The notes under the pieces were generated by a model. The model saw only the letters and a list, made by a program, of their open reading frames with translations, did no database searches and was not told the DNA's origin. A DNA stretch of 64,000 bases, taken from NCBI GenBank assembly GCA_964501535.1, contig CAZCSV010000003.1, positions 248,001-312,000 of the forward strand, written 5' to 3'. This DNA comes from FEN-1279 sp964501535. GTDB taxonomy: Bacteria; Bacteroidota; Ignavibacteria; Tepidaquicellales; Tepidaquicellaceae. Positions 17,333-27,023 of this stretch are shown here, piece by piece. Both the position numbers and the translations under genes were made by a program. The first letter of the stretch is position 1; each line of letters starts with the position of its first letter.

Positions 17333-19132
17333 ATGAAAAAATTATTATTTATTATTCTATTCTTCTCTATAAGCTATATTTTTGCCCAAAACGATATAGA
17401 AAAAGTGAGAAACAGTGAAATTACAAAAGAAGAAATTTATGAGCACATAAAATATTTAGCATCAGACAAGCTGGAAGGCAGATATCCCGGTTCGAACGGG
17501 GGGAATCTAGCGATGGATTATTTAAGCAAGGAATTTCAAACATACGGATTAACCCCATTCGGAGACAGCAGTTATATACAGTTCGTAGATATGATAACAG
17601 ACCTTAAGCTTGGGAAAGGTAACACTCTTGAATTAATGAAAAACGGAGAATCGGAAAGGTGTGAGATAGAAAATGAATGGATGCCGTTGAGTTTCTCTTC
17701 AAACGGTAAAATGAGCGGTGAGCTTGTATTTGCCGGATACGGAATAACAGCGCCAGATTTGAAGTATGATGATTACAGCGGAATCGATGTAGCAGGAAAA
17801 ATAGTAATAATAATGACAAATTCTCCGACAAACGCTGCGACGAACAATACTTTTTTCCAATACGAAAGTATATATAAAAAAATATTAAGAGCCCGTGAAA
17901 ACAAAGCCGCAGGGATTATCGTGATATCGGATTATTATACAGAAGATGTATTGCCGAAACTGGTTTTCAGTCTTGCAAGTAAGAGTTCCGGAATTCCGGT
18001 AATAAAGCTGAGAAGGGAATATGTTGAAGATATTTTTTCGGATTTAGGCAAAGATTTAAAGAGTATACAGAAAAAAATTAACAGTAAATCAAAGCCTGAA
18101 TCTTTTTCTCTCAAAAGATGGACAGTAAGTGCAAACATAAATATCGAGCAGGTAAAGGCGAGAACGGGAAATGTTATCGGGTTCATCGAAGGAATTGACG
18201 CTGAGCTAAAGAAAGAAGTAATCGTTTTAGGAGCACATTATGACCATCTCGGGTACGGAGACGAAAATTCTCTTTACCAGGGAAAAGACAAAAAAATTCA
18301 TTATGGTGCAGACGATAATGCATCGGGCACTACGGGTGTTCTTGAAATAGCACAGAAACTCTACGCAAATAAAGAGACTCTTAGAAGAAGCATACTGCTT
18401 GTTTGTTTTACCGGTGAAGAGGAAGGATTGATAGGTTCTTCATATTTTACCAATTCTTCGATATTCGGGAAAATAAATGTTGTAACCATGATAAACATGG
18501 ATATGATAGGAAGAATGGAAAACGATAAACTCATCATAAACGGGACAGGAACATCCTCCCGATGGGTTCAAGAGCTGGATGAGATAAATAAAAGATATAA
18601 TTTCACGACATCATATATACCCGATGGATACGGTCCTTCAGACCAGTCACCTTTTTATTCGAAAAACATTCCGGTACTTTTTTTCTTTACAGGTCTGCAT
18701 ACCGATTATCACAAACCGTCCGATACATACGAAAAAATCAATACCGAAGGACAAGAGAAGGTATCGAAGTTCATTTATGAGATAATACTTAACATTGCAG
18801 TTTCAGATAAGAAACCCGAATTCACAAAAGTCGCAGAAAGCACAGAGAAGAAAAAGGAGACAGGTCCCGTCAGGGTATATGTAGGAACCGTTCCAGATTT
18901 TTCCTCCAATGAAGAAGGTTACAAGATTTCCGGAGTCAAAGAGGGAAGTCCCGCTGAAAAGGGCGGAATAATGACCGGTGACCTGATGATAAAATTCGGT
19001 AATAAAGAAATAAAAAATATATACGATTATACCGCCGCACTCGGGGAATACAAGCCGGGAGACGAAGTGGAAGTTGTGTTAAAAAGAAACGGAGAGGAAA
19101 TGACCGTTAAGATAGTTTTAGGTAAAAAATAA
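17333..19132 (+). CDS. M28-family metallopeptidase with PA and PDZ domains
   Basis: The 599-residue product has a signal peptide (about 1-19, SYIFAQ). A PA-like insert lies around residues 125-235. The M28 aminopeptidase core shows the zinc and catalytic motifs in order: GAHYDHLGYG (H near 301), GADDNASG (near 325), FTGEEEGLIG (near 360), NMDMIGRM (near 389) and LHTDYHKPSDT (near 455). A C-terminal PDZ domain (about 520-599, SGVKEGSPAEKGGIMTGD) ends the protein. It should be an exported aminopeptidase. All zinc ligands are present. It is followed 84 bp later by the SIMPL protein. Confidence 0.94.
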   Translation: MKKLLFIILFFSISYIFAQNDIEKVRNSEITKEEIYEHIKYLASDKLEGRYPGSNGGNLAMDYLSKEFQTYGLTPFGDSSYIQFVDMITDLKLGKGNTLELMKNGESERCEIENEWMPLSFSSNGKMSGELVFAGYGITAPDLKYDDYSGIDVAGKIVIIMTNSPTNAATNNTFFQYESIYKKILRARENKAAGIIVISDYYTEDVLPKLVFSLASKSSGIPVIKLRREYVEDIFSDLGKDLKSIQKKINSKSKPESFSLKRWTVSANINIEQVKARTGNVIGFIEGIDAELKKEVIVLGAHYDHLGYGDENSLYQGKDKKIHYGADDNASGTTGVLEIAQKLYANKETLRRSILLVCFTGEEEGLIGSSYFTNSSIFGKINVVTMINMDMIGRMENDKLIINGTGTSSRWVQELDEINKRYNFTTSYIPDGYGPSDQSPFYSKNIPVLFFFTGLHTDYHKPSDTYEKINTEGQEKVSKFIYEIILNIAVSDKKPEFTKVAESTEKKKETGPVRVYVGTVPDFSSNEEGYKISGVKEGSPAEKGGIMTGDLMIKFGNKEIKNIYDYTAALGEYKPGDEVEVVLKRNGEEMTVKIVLGKK

Positions 19133-19215
19133 TTCCAAGAAATTAATATTATTTTTATTACTTTTATTTATCTTAGAAATTAAATTTCATATTTCTTTAA
19201 ATCAAATACAGTAAA

Positions 19216-19917
19216 ATGAAAACATTAAAAGTTTTGTGGGTTATCTGTTTATTATTATTACCTATCAGCATAGCCGAAAGCCAGGAAAAGCCTCCCGGGA
19301 TTGAGGTTACAGGAACGGCTACGATTTCAGTCACGCCGGACATCATGAAATGGACTGTAGATATACAAAACGATAATGATAATGTGCAAGAGGCAAAGAC
19401 GAAAAACGACAATACGATAGCAAAAGTTCTGAATATCCTTAAGAATTTCAATATCGAGGACAAGGATATAAAGACTAGCGGGATAAGGATGACAAAGCGA
19501 AATTACATATACGGACAGGAAAAGAAATTCAGCGTTTATAACACAATATGGTTTAAAGTGGATAATATTTCAAAATATGATTTACTTACGAACGAACTTA
19601 TTAAAATCGAAGATGTATACATAACAAATACAACCCTCGAATATACGAAAGCAATAGAAACCCGCATGCAGGCAAGAACGAATGCTTTGAACGTGGCAAA
19701 GGAAAAGGCAGTCAAAATGGCAGAGACGCTCGGAATGTCGGTTGGAAAGCCGATATTAATACAGGAAGAGCCGATTTATGATTACTGGGGTTATCAGAAT
19801 TATACACAAAGCAACGTTCAAAACTACTCGGTCGATATGTCAAGCACATCACAGCATTTCAGCGAAGGATTGCTTAAGATAGAAGCCAAGGTGAGAGTGG
19901 TGTTCGAATTGAAATAA
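19216..19917 (+). CDS. SIMPL (DUF541) domain periplasmic protein
   Basis: The 233-residue product has a signal peptide (about 1-22, ISIAESQ). The typical opening strand is IEVTGTATISVTPDIMKWTV, followed by KVLNILKNFNIEDKDIKTSGI and ALNVAKEKAVKMAETLGMSVGKP, all hallmarks of the SIMPL/DUF541 (YggE-like) family. Family members are periplasmic or outer-membrane associated and linked to stress tolerance, but no enzymatic activity is established. It is followed by the terminator at 19938-19989. Confidence 0.9.
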   Translation: MKTLKVLWVICLLLLPISIAESQEKPPGIEVTGTATISVTPDIMKWTVDIQNDNDNVQEAKTKNDNTIAKVLNILKNFNIEDKDIKTSGIRMTKRNYIYGQEKKFSVYNTIWFKVDNISKYDLLTNELIKIEDVYITNTTLEYTKAIETRMQARTNALNVAKEKAVKMAETLGMSVGKPILIQEEPIYDYWGYQNYTQSNVQNYSVDMSSTSQHFSEGLLKIEAKVRVVFELK

Positions 19918-19937
19918 AAAAGTCGAGTATAAAAAAT

Positions 19938-19989
19938 CGGGAGTATAAATGACAAATGAATTTATCATTTCTTACTCCCGGTTTTATTT
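19938..19989 (+). terminator. Bidirectional intrinsic terminator
   Basis: CGGGAGTA (19938-19945) pairs with TACTCCCG (19973-19980). An A tract lies on the left and TTTTATTTT on the right. It sits between two converging genes and can serve both the SIMPL gene and the hydrolase gene. Confidence 0.8.
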
Positions 19990-20562
19990 TCAAGAATTTC
20001 TCCTGAAAAATTCATAAATATTTTCCAGTACTTCATCGAATCTCGAGAACTGATGTCCGGCATTTTCCAGAACAATTAATTCTCCAGTCTTTCCCAGTAG
20101 GCTCATTGTATTCTTATAATCAATCAGTTCATCGTCCTTGGCAAGCAGCAACATAATTTTATCGGATTTTTTGTCGCCAATATCATCGTTTTGTTTTCTC
20201 AGTTGTTCAAGATATTCCGCCTTCCATTCGAATGATTGCCCATTGCTTTTGCTGATATTCATACCGACATAAGGTTTAAGCTGTTCCCATGGAAACAGGG
20301 CAGGATTTATCAGTACTGTTTTGAGATTTTCATATTTCGAATGCATGGCAAGGGCATAAAACCCTCCAAGGCTGCTCCCAATGAGCATTACATTTTCACC
20401 TTTTGAATTATCAATTAATTCTTCAAGTATTTTTATTGTCTTATTCGGTTCCTCGGGTAAACCCGGCGTAAGGACTTTTTCTTTCCCGGCAAAATAATTT
20501 TTCAGTATTTGTCCTTTTACAGAGTTTTCGGAACTCGAGAAACCGTGTATATAAATAATCAT
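19990..20562 (-). CDS. YqiA/YcfP-family alpha/beta hydrolase
   Basis: The 190-residue product starts directly with the first strand and oxyanion loop MIIYIHGFSSS. The nucleophile elbow is GSSLGGFYA, the acid is in AKDDELIDY and the catalytic histidine is in ENAGHQFSRF. Length and motif order fit the YqiA/UPF0227 esterase group, which are small cytoplasmic hydrolases with uncertain natural substrates. It ends at the shared terminator. No partner gene suggests a pathway. Confidence 0.88.
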   Translation of the reverse strand: MIIYIHGFSSSENSVKGQILKNYFAGKEKVLTPGLPEEPNKTIKILEELIDNSKGENVMLIGSSLGGFYALAMHSKYENLKTVLINPALFPWEQLKPYVGMNISKSNGQSFEWKAEYLEQLRKQNDDIGDKKSDKIMLLLAKDDELIDYKNTMSLLGKTGELIVLENAGHQFSRFDEVLENIYEFFRRNS

Positions 20563-20646
20563 AAAAATTTTTTAATTAAATTAACGATTCAAACAATAAA
20601 AAAATATTCCAACAATTATGTATTCGGGAAGCCGAAAGATAAAAAA

Positions 20647-20673
20647 AGAGTCTCCATATATTATGGAGACTCT
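20647..20673 (-). terminator. Intrinsic terminator after the sialidase-like T9SS gene
   Basis: AGAGTCTCCATA pairs with TATGGAGACTCT across a short loop. On the minus strand it runs directly into seven or more T residues (the A tract at 20640-20647 on the plus strand). It lies about 30 bp past the stop of the minus-strand T9SS gene. Confidence 0.85.
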
Positions 20674-20703
20674 GTGTTAATATTGTGCAGGATAAATATA
20701 ATA

Positions 20704-22347
20704 TTATTTGACCAGAATCATTTTCTTTACATCAGAGAAATCACCCGCAGTAATTTTATAGAAATACAGACCGCTTGTCAACTTCGTCGCATCAAAATCA
20801 ATGCTATAATAGCCGGGTATAAGATTCTCGTTTACTAATGTTGCAATTTCCTTTCCGAGAATATCATAAACTTTAAGAGTAACTAAGCTGTTCTTCGCAA
20901 TCTGGTATTTAATATTCGTAACAGGATTAAACGGATTCGGATAATTCTGAGACAGTTCGAACTTATCCGCGGTATTGTTGTTTTGATTGATACCGACTAT
21001 CGGCAGACGTTCCTGGTTAAAATACACATTTGTGGGACCACTTGCTGCATAACCAAATGCGGAATACTTATTACTTCCAATTTTATAGACCGCACAAACA
21101 GGTGCCAATAATCCCGTAGACAAATGACCATTCATTTTATAATGATATGTCCCTAAACTTCCTTGTATATTACCTCTTCTTACAGTAATCGAATCGCCGT
21201 CCTGGTCAACGAAGCAGGCGATAGCATATCCACCCGAACCCGTAAGCGAATCCGAGTTACACCAAGTATAATCTGCATATCCGTTCGTCCCAAGATTATA
21301 GTCAACATACCAGGAATTTCCGCCGTTTGTCGAATAGTGATACCTTGCAATATTATTTTTTGTGCAGGTTATTAATATTCTTCTTGGTACACTAGCGTTT
21401 TGCTGCTGAACAGTGATACAGGGTTTTTCATATTTTGTGCCTGATGCAGCATTTGTAATATAATAGGCATAATGATTTGTTGTCAGCCATTCACAAGTAA
21501 TAATAGCTCTAACTTCATACTCATTTGAGGTAACTCTTCTTTCTACTGCAATATAGATAGAATCATTGGTCGTTCCTTTTTCACAATATGCGGCACTTGG
21601 ATAATTATCATTATTGCTAGTATTAATTAAAACATTGGTATAATTTCGTCCCCAATCCGTTGATAGCCAATGTCTAAGTCCATAATATGTATTTCCGTCA
21701 TTTGACTCTTCACGTGCAATAATATGCATATAGGTTGCGACATCCCAATACATACCGTCACTACAAGCAGTAGGATAAACATACCTGTGACCGGACGGTG
21801 GAGAGCCGAAGTTAAATGCAAATGCGTTGGAACCATCTCTTCTGGTGGATAATATTTCTACAGATGCATCGGTAAACGAGGTACTGCCACTTCTGGAATA
21901 AAATACCAGAATCCTCGTGGAATCATTGTTTGTAGCATGTCGTTTTTCGACCAGCATAGAAAGGTTTCCGAAGTAAGCGGAAGTATTACTTGCATAAATT
22001 ACGAGTGACCAGTTCAAACCGCCATTGGAGGACCTGTAAATTCCTACATTTCCGTTAGAGCCCGATACTACTCTTTGGATTGCCATATACAGCCATCCAT
22101 CCTCGCCATATTTTAAATCGAGTGTTCTATATCCGTAACTTCTGACACTACCTGCATAAACCTGAACATCGGTAGGATTCCAATCGGGAGCATTAAACGG
22201 GGGGTTAACACCCGTATGAATCTGTGTTTTTTCAAACGTACCTTCCTGAGGCGGGATATTTGGTTCCAGATATTTCTGAATTTCATTGCCGACTCTTAAT
22301 TTCTCCTCATTGTTCCTTGTCTGTTTAGCATTTTTATATTGTTCCAT
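20704..22347 (-). CDS. BNR/sialidase-like T9SS cargo, body separated from its signal peptide by an amber codon
   Basis: The 547-residue ORF has BNR-type blades (YRSSNGGLNW, HYSTNGGNSW, STDWGRNYT) and a T9SS type A domain from LSQNYPNPFNPVT to KKMILVK. The first ATG of this ORF is followed by MEQYKNAKQTRNNEEK, with no signal peptide, which is wrong for a T9SS cargo. Reading the same frame upstream reaches an ATG at 22521 with a good ribosome-binding site and a textbook signal peptide, interrupted only by one TAG at 22375-22377. The true gene is thus most likely 20704-22521 with a nonsense change or a sequencing error. Its function is unknown. The fold suggests a secreted glycan-binding or hydrolase-like propeller. 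Confidence 0.82.
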   Translation of the reverse strand: MEQYKNAKQTRNNEEKLRVGNEIQKYLEPNIPPQEGTFEKTQIHTGVNPPFNAPDWNPTDVQVYAGSVRSYGYRTLDLKYGEDGWLYMAIQRVVSGSNGNVGIYRSSNGGLNWSLVIYASNTSAYFGNLSMLVEKRHATNNDSTRILVFYSRSGSTSFTDASVEILSTRRDGSNAFAFNFGSPPSGHRYVYPTACSDGMYWDVATYMHIIAREESNDGNTYYGLRHWLSTDWGRNYTNVLINTSNNDNYPSAAYCEKGTTNDSIYIAVERRVTSNEYEVRAIITCEWLTTNHYAYYITNAASGTKYEKPCITVQQQNASVPRRILITCTKNNIARYHYSTNGGNSWYVDYNLGTNGYADYTWCNSDSLTGSGGYAIACFVDQDGDSITVRRGNIQGSLGTYHYKMNGHLSTGLLAPVCAVYKIGSNKYSAFGYAASGPTNVYFNQERLPIVGINQNNNTADKFELSQNYPNPFNPVTNIKYQIAKNSLVTLKVYDILGKEIATLVNENLIPGYYSIDFDATKLTSGLYFYKITAGDFSDVKKMILVK

Positions 22348-22374
22348 TAAATAATCCGGAATCTTAGATTTCTC

Positions 22375-22521
22375 CTAAGTTCCGTAGTTTATTTTCTCAG
22401 AAGATTTTTTACCCCAGTCATTCGGCATATCGTTTTTCGAATCCTTACCAAAATCAGACTGAGCTAAAATCATTGAGGATGAGAAAATAATTACAAGTAA
22501 GGGTAAATAGATGTGTTTCAT
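22375..22521 (-). pseudogene. Signal-peptide leader of the T9SS gene, ending in an in-frame TAG
   Basis: The 48 codons from ATG at 22521 read MKHIYLPLLVIIFSSS, then MILAQSDFG, a classic Sec signal peptide, and continue to INYGT before TAG at 22375-22377. An AGAAAGGA ribosome-binding site precedes the ATG. The frame continues open through the downstream ORF with no shift, so this is the original N-terminus of the 20704-22347 product. One base change in the TAG (for example to CAG, AAG or TAC) would restore a 605-residue protein. Confidence 0.75.
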
Positions 22522-22706
22522 TTTCGATCCTTTCTTTTTTATTTTTAAAATAAAACCAGAATCTGAATTTGAAAAACCGAAGAATGATTCTTTTTCTTTT
22601 GCTATATTTTATAAAAATTAAAATTAAAAATCAAGTATTTAATTATATTATATTAAGGACACATATTAATAATAAATGTTCTTTACATATTAAAAAAATC
22701 AAGTAT

Positions 22707-24539
22707 TTATTTTATAATTATCAATTTCTTTGTTTTATTGAAAATTTTACCATTTTTCGATTCATCTTTATCAATAGTCAACCTGTAAAAATAAACACCA
22801 TTTGCAATATCGGCTGCATTCCATTCGACGCTGTAAACACCGGGTGTCTGTTTTTCGTTAACGATAGTTGATATTTCTTTTCCAAGTATATCATAAATTT
22901 TTAATGTAACAAAGCCGGGACTTGCCAGCTGATATCCGATACGGGTGGAAGGATTAAACGGATTCGGATAATTCTGCCCTAAATCAAATTCCGATACAAC
23001 CTCTTTTTTAATATTAATTTCGAGAATTATTCCAATGGAAAACGGATTTTGATTTAATGCTGTATATGTTCCTCCCGAATTATACAAAGTGTATTTAATA
23101 AAGCAATTTGAAGAGGATATTCCGCTAGGTACAATCCACTGATATTTTCCGTTGTTTTTAACACTGTCTTTAATCAAAGACCATGGGCCATTATTTCCTG
23201 TTTGCGAGAATTCAAGTTTCACGAGCGATTGCGGGGATAGCGGGGAAGAGCTAATCCATTCGATTAACCTCACCTGATTATTTTTTAATCTTTCAAAACC
23301 TTTCGGAAATTGCGGTTTGATTAAAAGATTTGTATATGGTGTGGTTTCTTTAAAAAGTTTCAGATGGTTGATATAACTTGGAAAAGAACCTTGTTCGAAC
23401 AGCACTGCAATATCAGCAAAGCCATTGTTGTCCACATCAGCAACAGTTAAAGCCTGATAATTACCAACAGTTGGTGTTGAAAAACTTCCATTAAGAGCCC
23501 AATTGGTCCCACCGTTACCCGAATAAACCGCTCCGTTACCCTTACCATACAAGACTATATCAATAAAATTATCACCATTCATATCATATAAAAATGTTTT
23601 TTGAAAGTTACCTGTTGAGGGAAGATTTGCTGACAGATTAATCCACTGCTGTGTGGAGTTATTCCATTTCCAGACATTCACACTTCCTCCGCTTCCTATA
23701 AAAGCAATGTCTTTGCCACCATCGTTATCCACATCACCAATAGAAAGCCCTTTGCACGTGCTTGCGGTTGGAAGATTATTATGTTTCAGTGTAAAATTTC
23801 CAAAACCATCTCCGAAATACGGAATTCCCGGGTCGTCATTAGTAGCAAAATCAATATTCCCATCATTATTAATATCACCAAAGAAAAACTCTTTATTCGA
23901 ATTTCCTCCCGAAGTAGCAAAAGTTTGACGCCAAGTTCCGTTTCCGAGATTTTTATAAATATGAGTCCCGTTACAACAACCCATCGATAATGACCCGAAA
24001 TCAAGTTTACCATCATTATCGATATCGGCAAAATCACTTGAAAACATTGCATATGTCTCTCCGTTCATTGCAAGACTATCCTGATAAGCAATCCAGTTTG
24101 TACCGGTACCGTCGCCAAGAGCAGCACCAAGAATTTTACTTCCTAATCCTGACGATTCATAATTATGATGTATTCCAAAACCGATATCGATTTTTCCATC
24201 GTTATTGATGTCACCTGCACAGATTCCGCCATATCCGAAATTACCATACTGAAATAGGTTCCAGTTTGCGCCTGTTCCGTTGCCGAACCAAACCATTATA
24301 CCGTGCTGTCCTGTAATTGTAGAGGGATTTCCGTGGTCACCCAGTGAGAGCAAATCGGTATATCCATCATTATTCATATCGGCAAATTTCAAATCAGCTC
24401 TTCCGCTTTCGAAAGCTATACCCTGTTCGAGTCCGCTAGATGATTCTACATAAGTTAACAATGTTGAAGTATCAGATATCAACGAGAAAGAAAGTAAAGA
24501 AAGAAATGAAGCTAAAAGAAAGATATAGAATTTCTTCAT
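22707..24539 (-). CDS. FG-GAP/VCBS-repeat secreted protein with T9SS sorting domain
   Basis: The product has 610 residues. A signal peptide is at about 1-23. Seven calcium-loop repeats of the DxDxDGxxD kind follow: DMNNDGYTD, DINNDGKID, DIDNDGKLD, DINNDGNID, DVDNDGGKD, DMNGDNFID and DVDNNGFAD. This is a full seven-bladed integrin-alpha-like propeller. A strand-rich linker domain (about 415-505) precedes the T9SS type A domain (LGQNYPNPFNPST to KKLIIIK). The final domain has a short insertion (KDESKNGKIFNKT) before its last strand. It is a surface or extracellular protein with probable Ca2+-dependent folding and unknown ligand. Confidence 0.92.
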   Translation of the reverse strand: MKKFYIFLLASFLSLLSFSLISDTSTLLTYVESSSGLEQGIAFESGRADLKFADMNNDGYTDLLSLGDHGNPSTITGQHGIMVWFGNGTGANWNLFQYGNFGYGGICAGDINNDGKIDIGFGIHHNYESSGLGSKILGAALGDGTGTNWIAYQDSLAMNGETYAMFSSDFADIDNDGKLDFGSLSMGCCNGTHIYKNLGNGTWRQTFATSGGNSNKEFFFGDINNDGNIDFATNDDPGIPYFGDGFGNFTLKHNNLPTASTCKGLSIGDVDNDGGKDIAFIGSGGSVNVWKWNNSTQQWINLSANLPSTGNFQKTFLYDMNGDNFIDIVLYGKGNGAVYSGNGGTNWALNGSFSTPTVGNYQALTVADVDNNGFADIAVLFEQGSFPSYINHLKLFKETTPYTNLLIKPQFPKGFERLKNNQVRLIEWISSSPLSPQSLVKLEFSQTGNNGPWSLIKDSVKNNGKYQWIVPSGISSSNCFIKYTLYNSGGTYTALNQNPFSIGIILEINIKKEVVSEFDLGQNYPNPFNPSTRIGYQLASPGFVTLKIYDILGKEISTIVNEKQTPGVYSVEWNAADIANGVYFYRLTIDKDESKNGKIFNKTKKLIIIK

Positions 24540-24570
24540 AAAATAAATTTTATATAATTAATAATCCTGA

Positions 24571-24605
24571 AAAAAAAGCGTTTAATTTTTATTAAAAAAC
24601 GCTTT
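24571..24605 (-). terminator. Intrinsic terminator after the LamG T9SS gene
   Basis: AAAGCGTTT (24575-24583) pairs with AAACGCTTT (24597-24605). On the minus strand the hairpin is followed by seven T residues. It lies 16 bp past the stop of the minus-strand gene. Confidence 0.8.
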
Positions 24606-24620
24606 AACAAATCAAAATAT

Positions 24621-26816
24621 TTATTTAATTAACACCATTTTTTTCGCAGCAATTTCAACACCATCAAATAATAACCGATAAAAATAGACACCCGTCGGAT
24701 ATTTAGATGCATCCAAACCGACATTATAAATCCCTGGTGATTGTTTTTCGTTTACCAAAGATACGATTTCTTTACCAAGTAAATCAAATACTACAAGTTT
24801 TACGACTCCTGAATTTACTATTTGATATTTTATATTAGTATTCGGATTAAAAGGATTCGGATAATTCTGATACAATTTATAAACATCCGGGATTTCGCCT
24901 GATATTTTTTTAATTCCAGCTGTCATATAATGTGTCAAAGGTGTATTCCATGTTGCCGTAATTTCATAGGAAGACAAGGTTCTGTTGTATACCCGGAATT
25001 CATCCAATTTCATACCTGCCGAAAGCGATGAAGCCACCGTCGAATGACCTCCAATTATAAAAGGACCGTTAGCAGAGACACCATATGAAGACTGCGGAAA
25101 AGTCAAGAACAGACTCCCCCACCTATAGACTTTTATCGCCGATGCAATCGCATCCCACACAATGAAGAACTGGTATGTTATTCCCCTTACGACGGGAATT
25201 CTAATATCCGATGCTCCTGTCATTCTCAACATTATTGCAGTATCGCTTGTTCCTAAGCCCCCGCTTCCTCCATAATAGCATCTGAAATTCGATGTAGCCT
25301 CACCAAATAAATACACTGGATTATTTGGATTTGCACCCAGGTTTATATTACTCACCCAAAAACCTATTGTCCAGCCAGTGGAAGGAAGATACAATGCAGA
25401 AGAATCAACAAGTTTACTGTCTGTACCTGTACCCCCATTTCCGATTAATGCACTATCGAACTGACCGCCGGGGCCTATTGTATGACCGAGTACAGTTCCG
25501 TATGAAGAGCCCATACCCAGATTTGCATAATTCGGAGTTCTTCCTGAAATATAGTTATTGAATTTGTAATAGAACAATTCAGGCATGTTGAAGGCGGAGA
25601 GAATCCCATTTCCCGTAATAAAAGTATTATCAGATTCATCCATCAATGTATAACCCGCATCTCTAATTCTTATTTTTGCCTGTACAACCGCATAGATATT
25701 CGGAATTTTCCAATAATATGTGAATGAATTTGCAGGAACGGATGTTGCAATCGAATTCCATACCGCACCGTTGTTACTTGTATATTCTATATCAACATTA
25801 TTTGTACCGAATGCAGTCCAGAATATTTTACACGTATCTATCGTTCTAAAAACCTCACCTCCATTAGGATAAAGCACTTTTACGAAAGAAGTCTGACCGT
25901 TTCCCCCATCAATTGTTTTTAAAACATTTCCTCCGCTCGTGACAATATATCCTGTATTAGTATTAATCATAAAAATTTCATTAAGCCCATCGCCTGTTCC
26001 CGAGATTTGTTTAACCCAATGCAATCCCCCATCGATAGTTTTATAAATTGCACCACCAAGACCGCACATATAAGCAATCATTTTATTCACCGTATGGACA
26101 CCTTCAAAATTCACATTATACCCGAAATCAGGGAGCAAATTTGCACCACCGTCACAAGTTTTCCTCACTGTTCCGTAATATGCATTAAGCCAACCTGTCG
26201 AGCCGTTTATAAAGGATAAATCCCAAATATTATTCACAGTAAATGTATTTACCTGTGCCCAGTTTAGTCCCGAATTCACTGTTTTATATAAAACACCGCC
26301 CTGACCTGCCACAAATCCGGTATCTTTATTTCTGAATTCAACTGCAAGCAAAGAATTCGCAGAAACATTCACCTGAAGCCAGTTTGCGCCTCCATCGCCC
26401 GATTTCAGAACATAAGTCTGAGAGCAAGCAAATACGTTCACAGAATCTGCCGCCGAAACAGAATATACGGTTGAAGTCAGACCCGAATTCAACGAACTCC
26501 AGTTCATGCCTCCATTCGTTGTTTTTTTGATTGCACCGTTTCCGCCGCATATAAATCCGGTATTAGCATTTGCAAACGAAATGCTTCTCACGAAATCTGA
26601 GATACCGCTTGACAGCGGGACCCAATTTAAGCCACCGTTTGTGGTTTTAGCAAGGTATCCGTTATTACCACCAATGTATCCGGTATTTGCATCGGTAAAA
26701 TATAAAGAAGAAAGATAAGCAGAAGAACCTGAGGACAGTGTTTGCCAGCCGGATTGAGCAATTAATTCGAAACATGCAGATGAAAAGACTATTAAAACGA
26801 ACAACCATTTTTTCAT
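24621..26816 (-). CDS. Secreted Ycf48-like propeller with LamG/ConA-like domain and T9SS sorting domain
   Basis: The product has 731 residues. A signal peptide ends near FELIAQ (about 1-21). Residues 22-310 carry Ycf48-type blades with TTNGGLNW, TTNGGMNW, TVNSGLNW and TIDGGLHW and the NANTGYIGG or NKDTGFVAG turn. Residues about 315-400 form an Ig-like domain (PNGGEVFRTIDTCKIFWTA). Residues about 410-640 resemble a LamG/concanavalin-A-like jelly-roll (FNMPELFYYKFN ... STGWTIGFWVSN ... KLDEFRVYNRTLS). A T9SS type A domain (LYQNYPNPFNPNT to KKMVLIK) ends it. The LamG part suggests carbohydrate or surface binding, but no catalytic site is seen. Confidence 0.9.
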   Translation of the reverse strand: MKKWLFVLIVFSSACFELIAQSGWQTLSSGSSAYLSSLYFTDANTGYIGGNNGYLAKTTNGGLNWVPLSSGISDFVRSISFANANTGFICGGNGAIKKTTNGGMNWSSLNSGLTSTVYSVSAADSVNVFACSQTYVLKSGDGGANWLQVNVSANSLLAVEFRNKDTGFVAGQGGVLYKTVNSGLNWAQVNTFTVNNIWDLSFINGSTGWLNAYYGTVRKTCDGGANLLPDFGYNVNFEGVHTVNKMIAYMCGLGGAIYKTIDGGLHWVKQISGTGDGLNEIFMINTNTGYIVTSGGNVLKTIDGGNGQTSFVKVLYPNGGEVFRTIDTCKIFWTAFGTNNVDIEYTSNNGAVWNSIATSVPANSFTYYWKIPNIYAVVQAKIRIRDAGYTLMDESDNTFITGNGILSAFNMPELFYYKFNNYISGRTPNYANLGMGSSYGTVLGHTIGPGGQFDSALIGNGGTGTDSKLVDSSALYLPSTGWTIGFWVSNINLGANPNNPVYLFGEATSNFRCYYGGSGGLGTSDTAIMLRMTGASDIRIPVVRGITYQFFIVWDAIASAIKVYRWGSLFLTFPQSSYGVSANGPFIIGGHSTVASSLSAGMKLDEFRVYNRTLSSYEITATWNTPLTHYMTAGIKKISGEIPDVYKLYQNYPNPFNPNTNIKYQIVNSGVVKLVVFDLLGKEIVSLVNEKQSPGIYNVGLDASKYPTGVYFYRLLFDGVEIAAKKMVLIK

Positions 26817-27023
26817 AAAATTAATCAGTTATTTATTGAAAAATATATTGCTATTAAAATAGTTATATCGAAAATTTTTTAAGAAATCAAAGAAAAATTT
26901 AACAGAATCAGAAAAACATTCACAATTAAAAATACCTATATAATATAAAAATAAGCAAATAAAACTACAATTAAAATTTTGATATGTCAGGCAAAAACAC
27001 GGCAGGATTCAAAGAAATAAAAG

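Noticed and set aside
22375..22377. TAG read as pyrrolysine or another recoded amino acid
   Set aside because: No Pyl genes are seen, other genes in the window use TAG or TAA stops normally, and the event is isolated. A point mutation or sequencing error is simpler.
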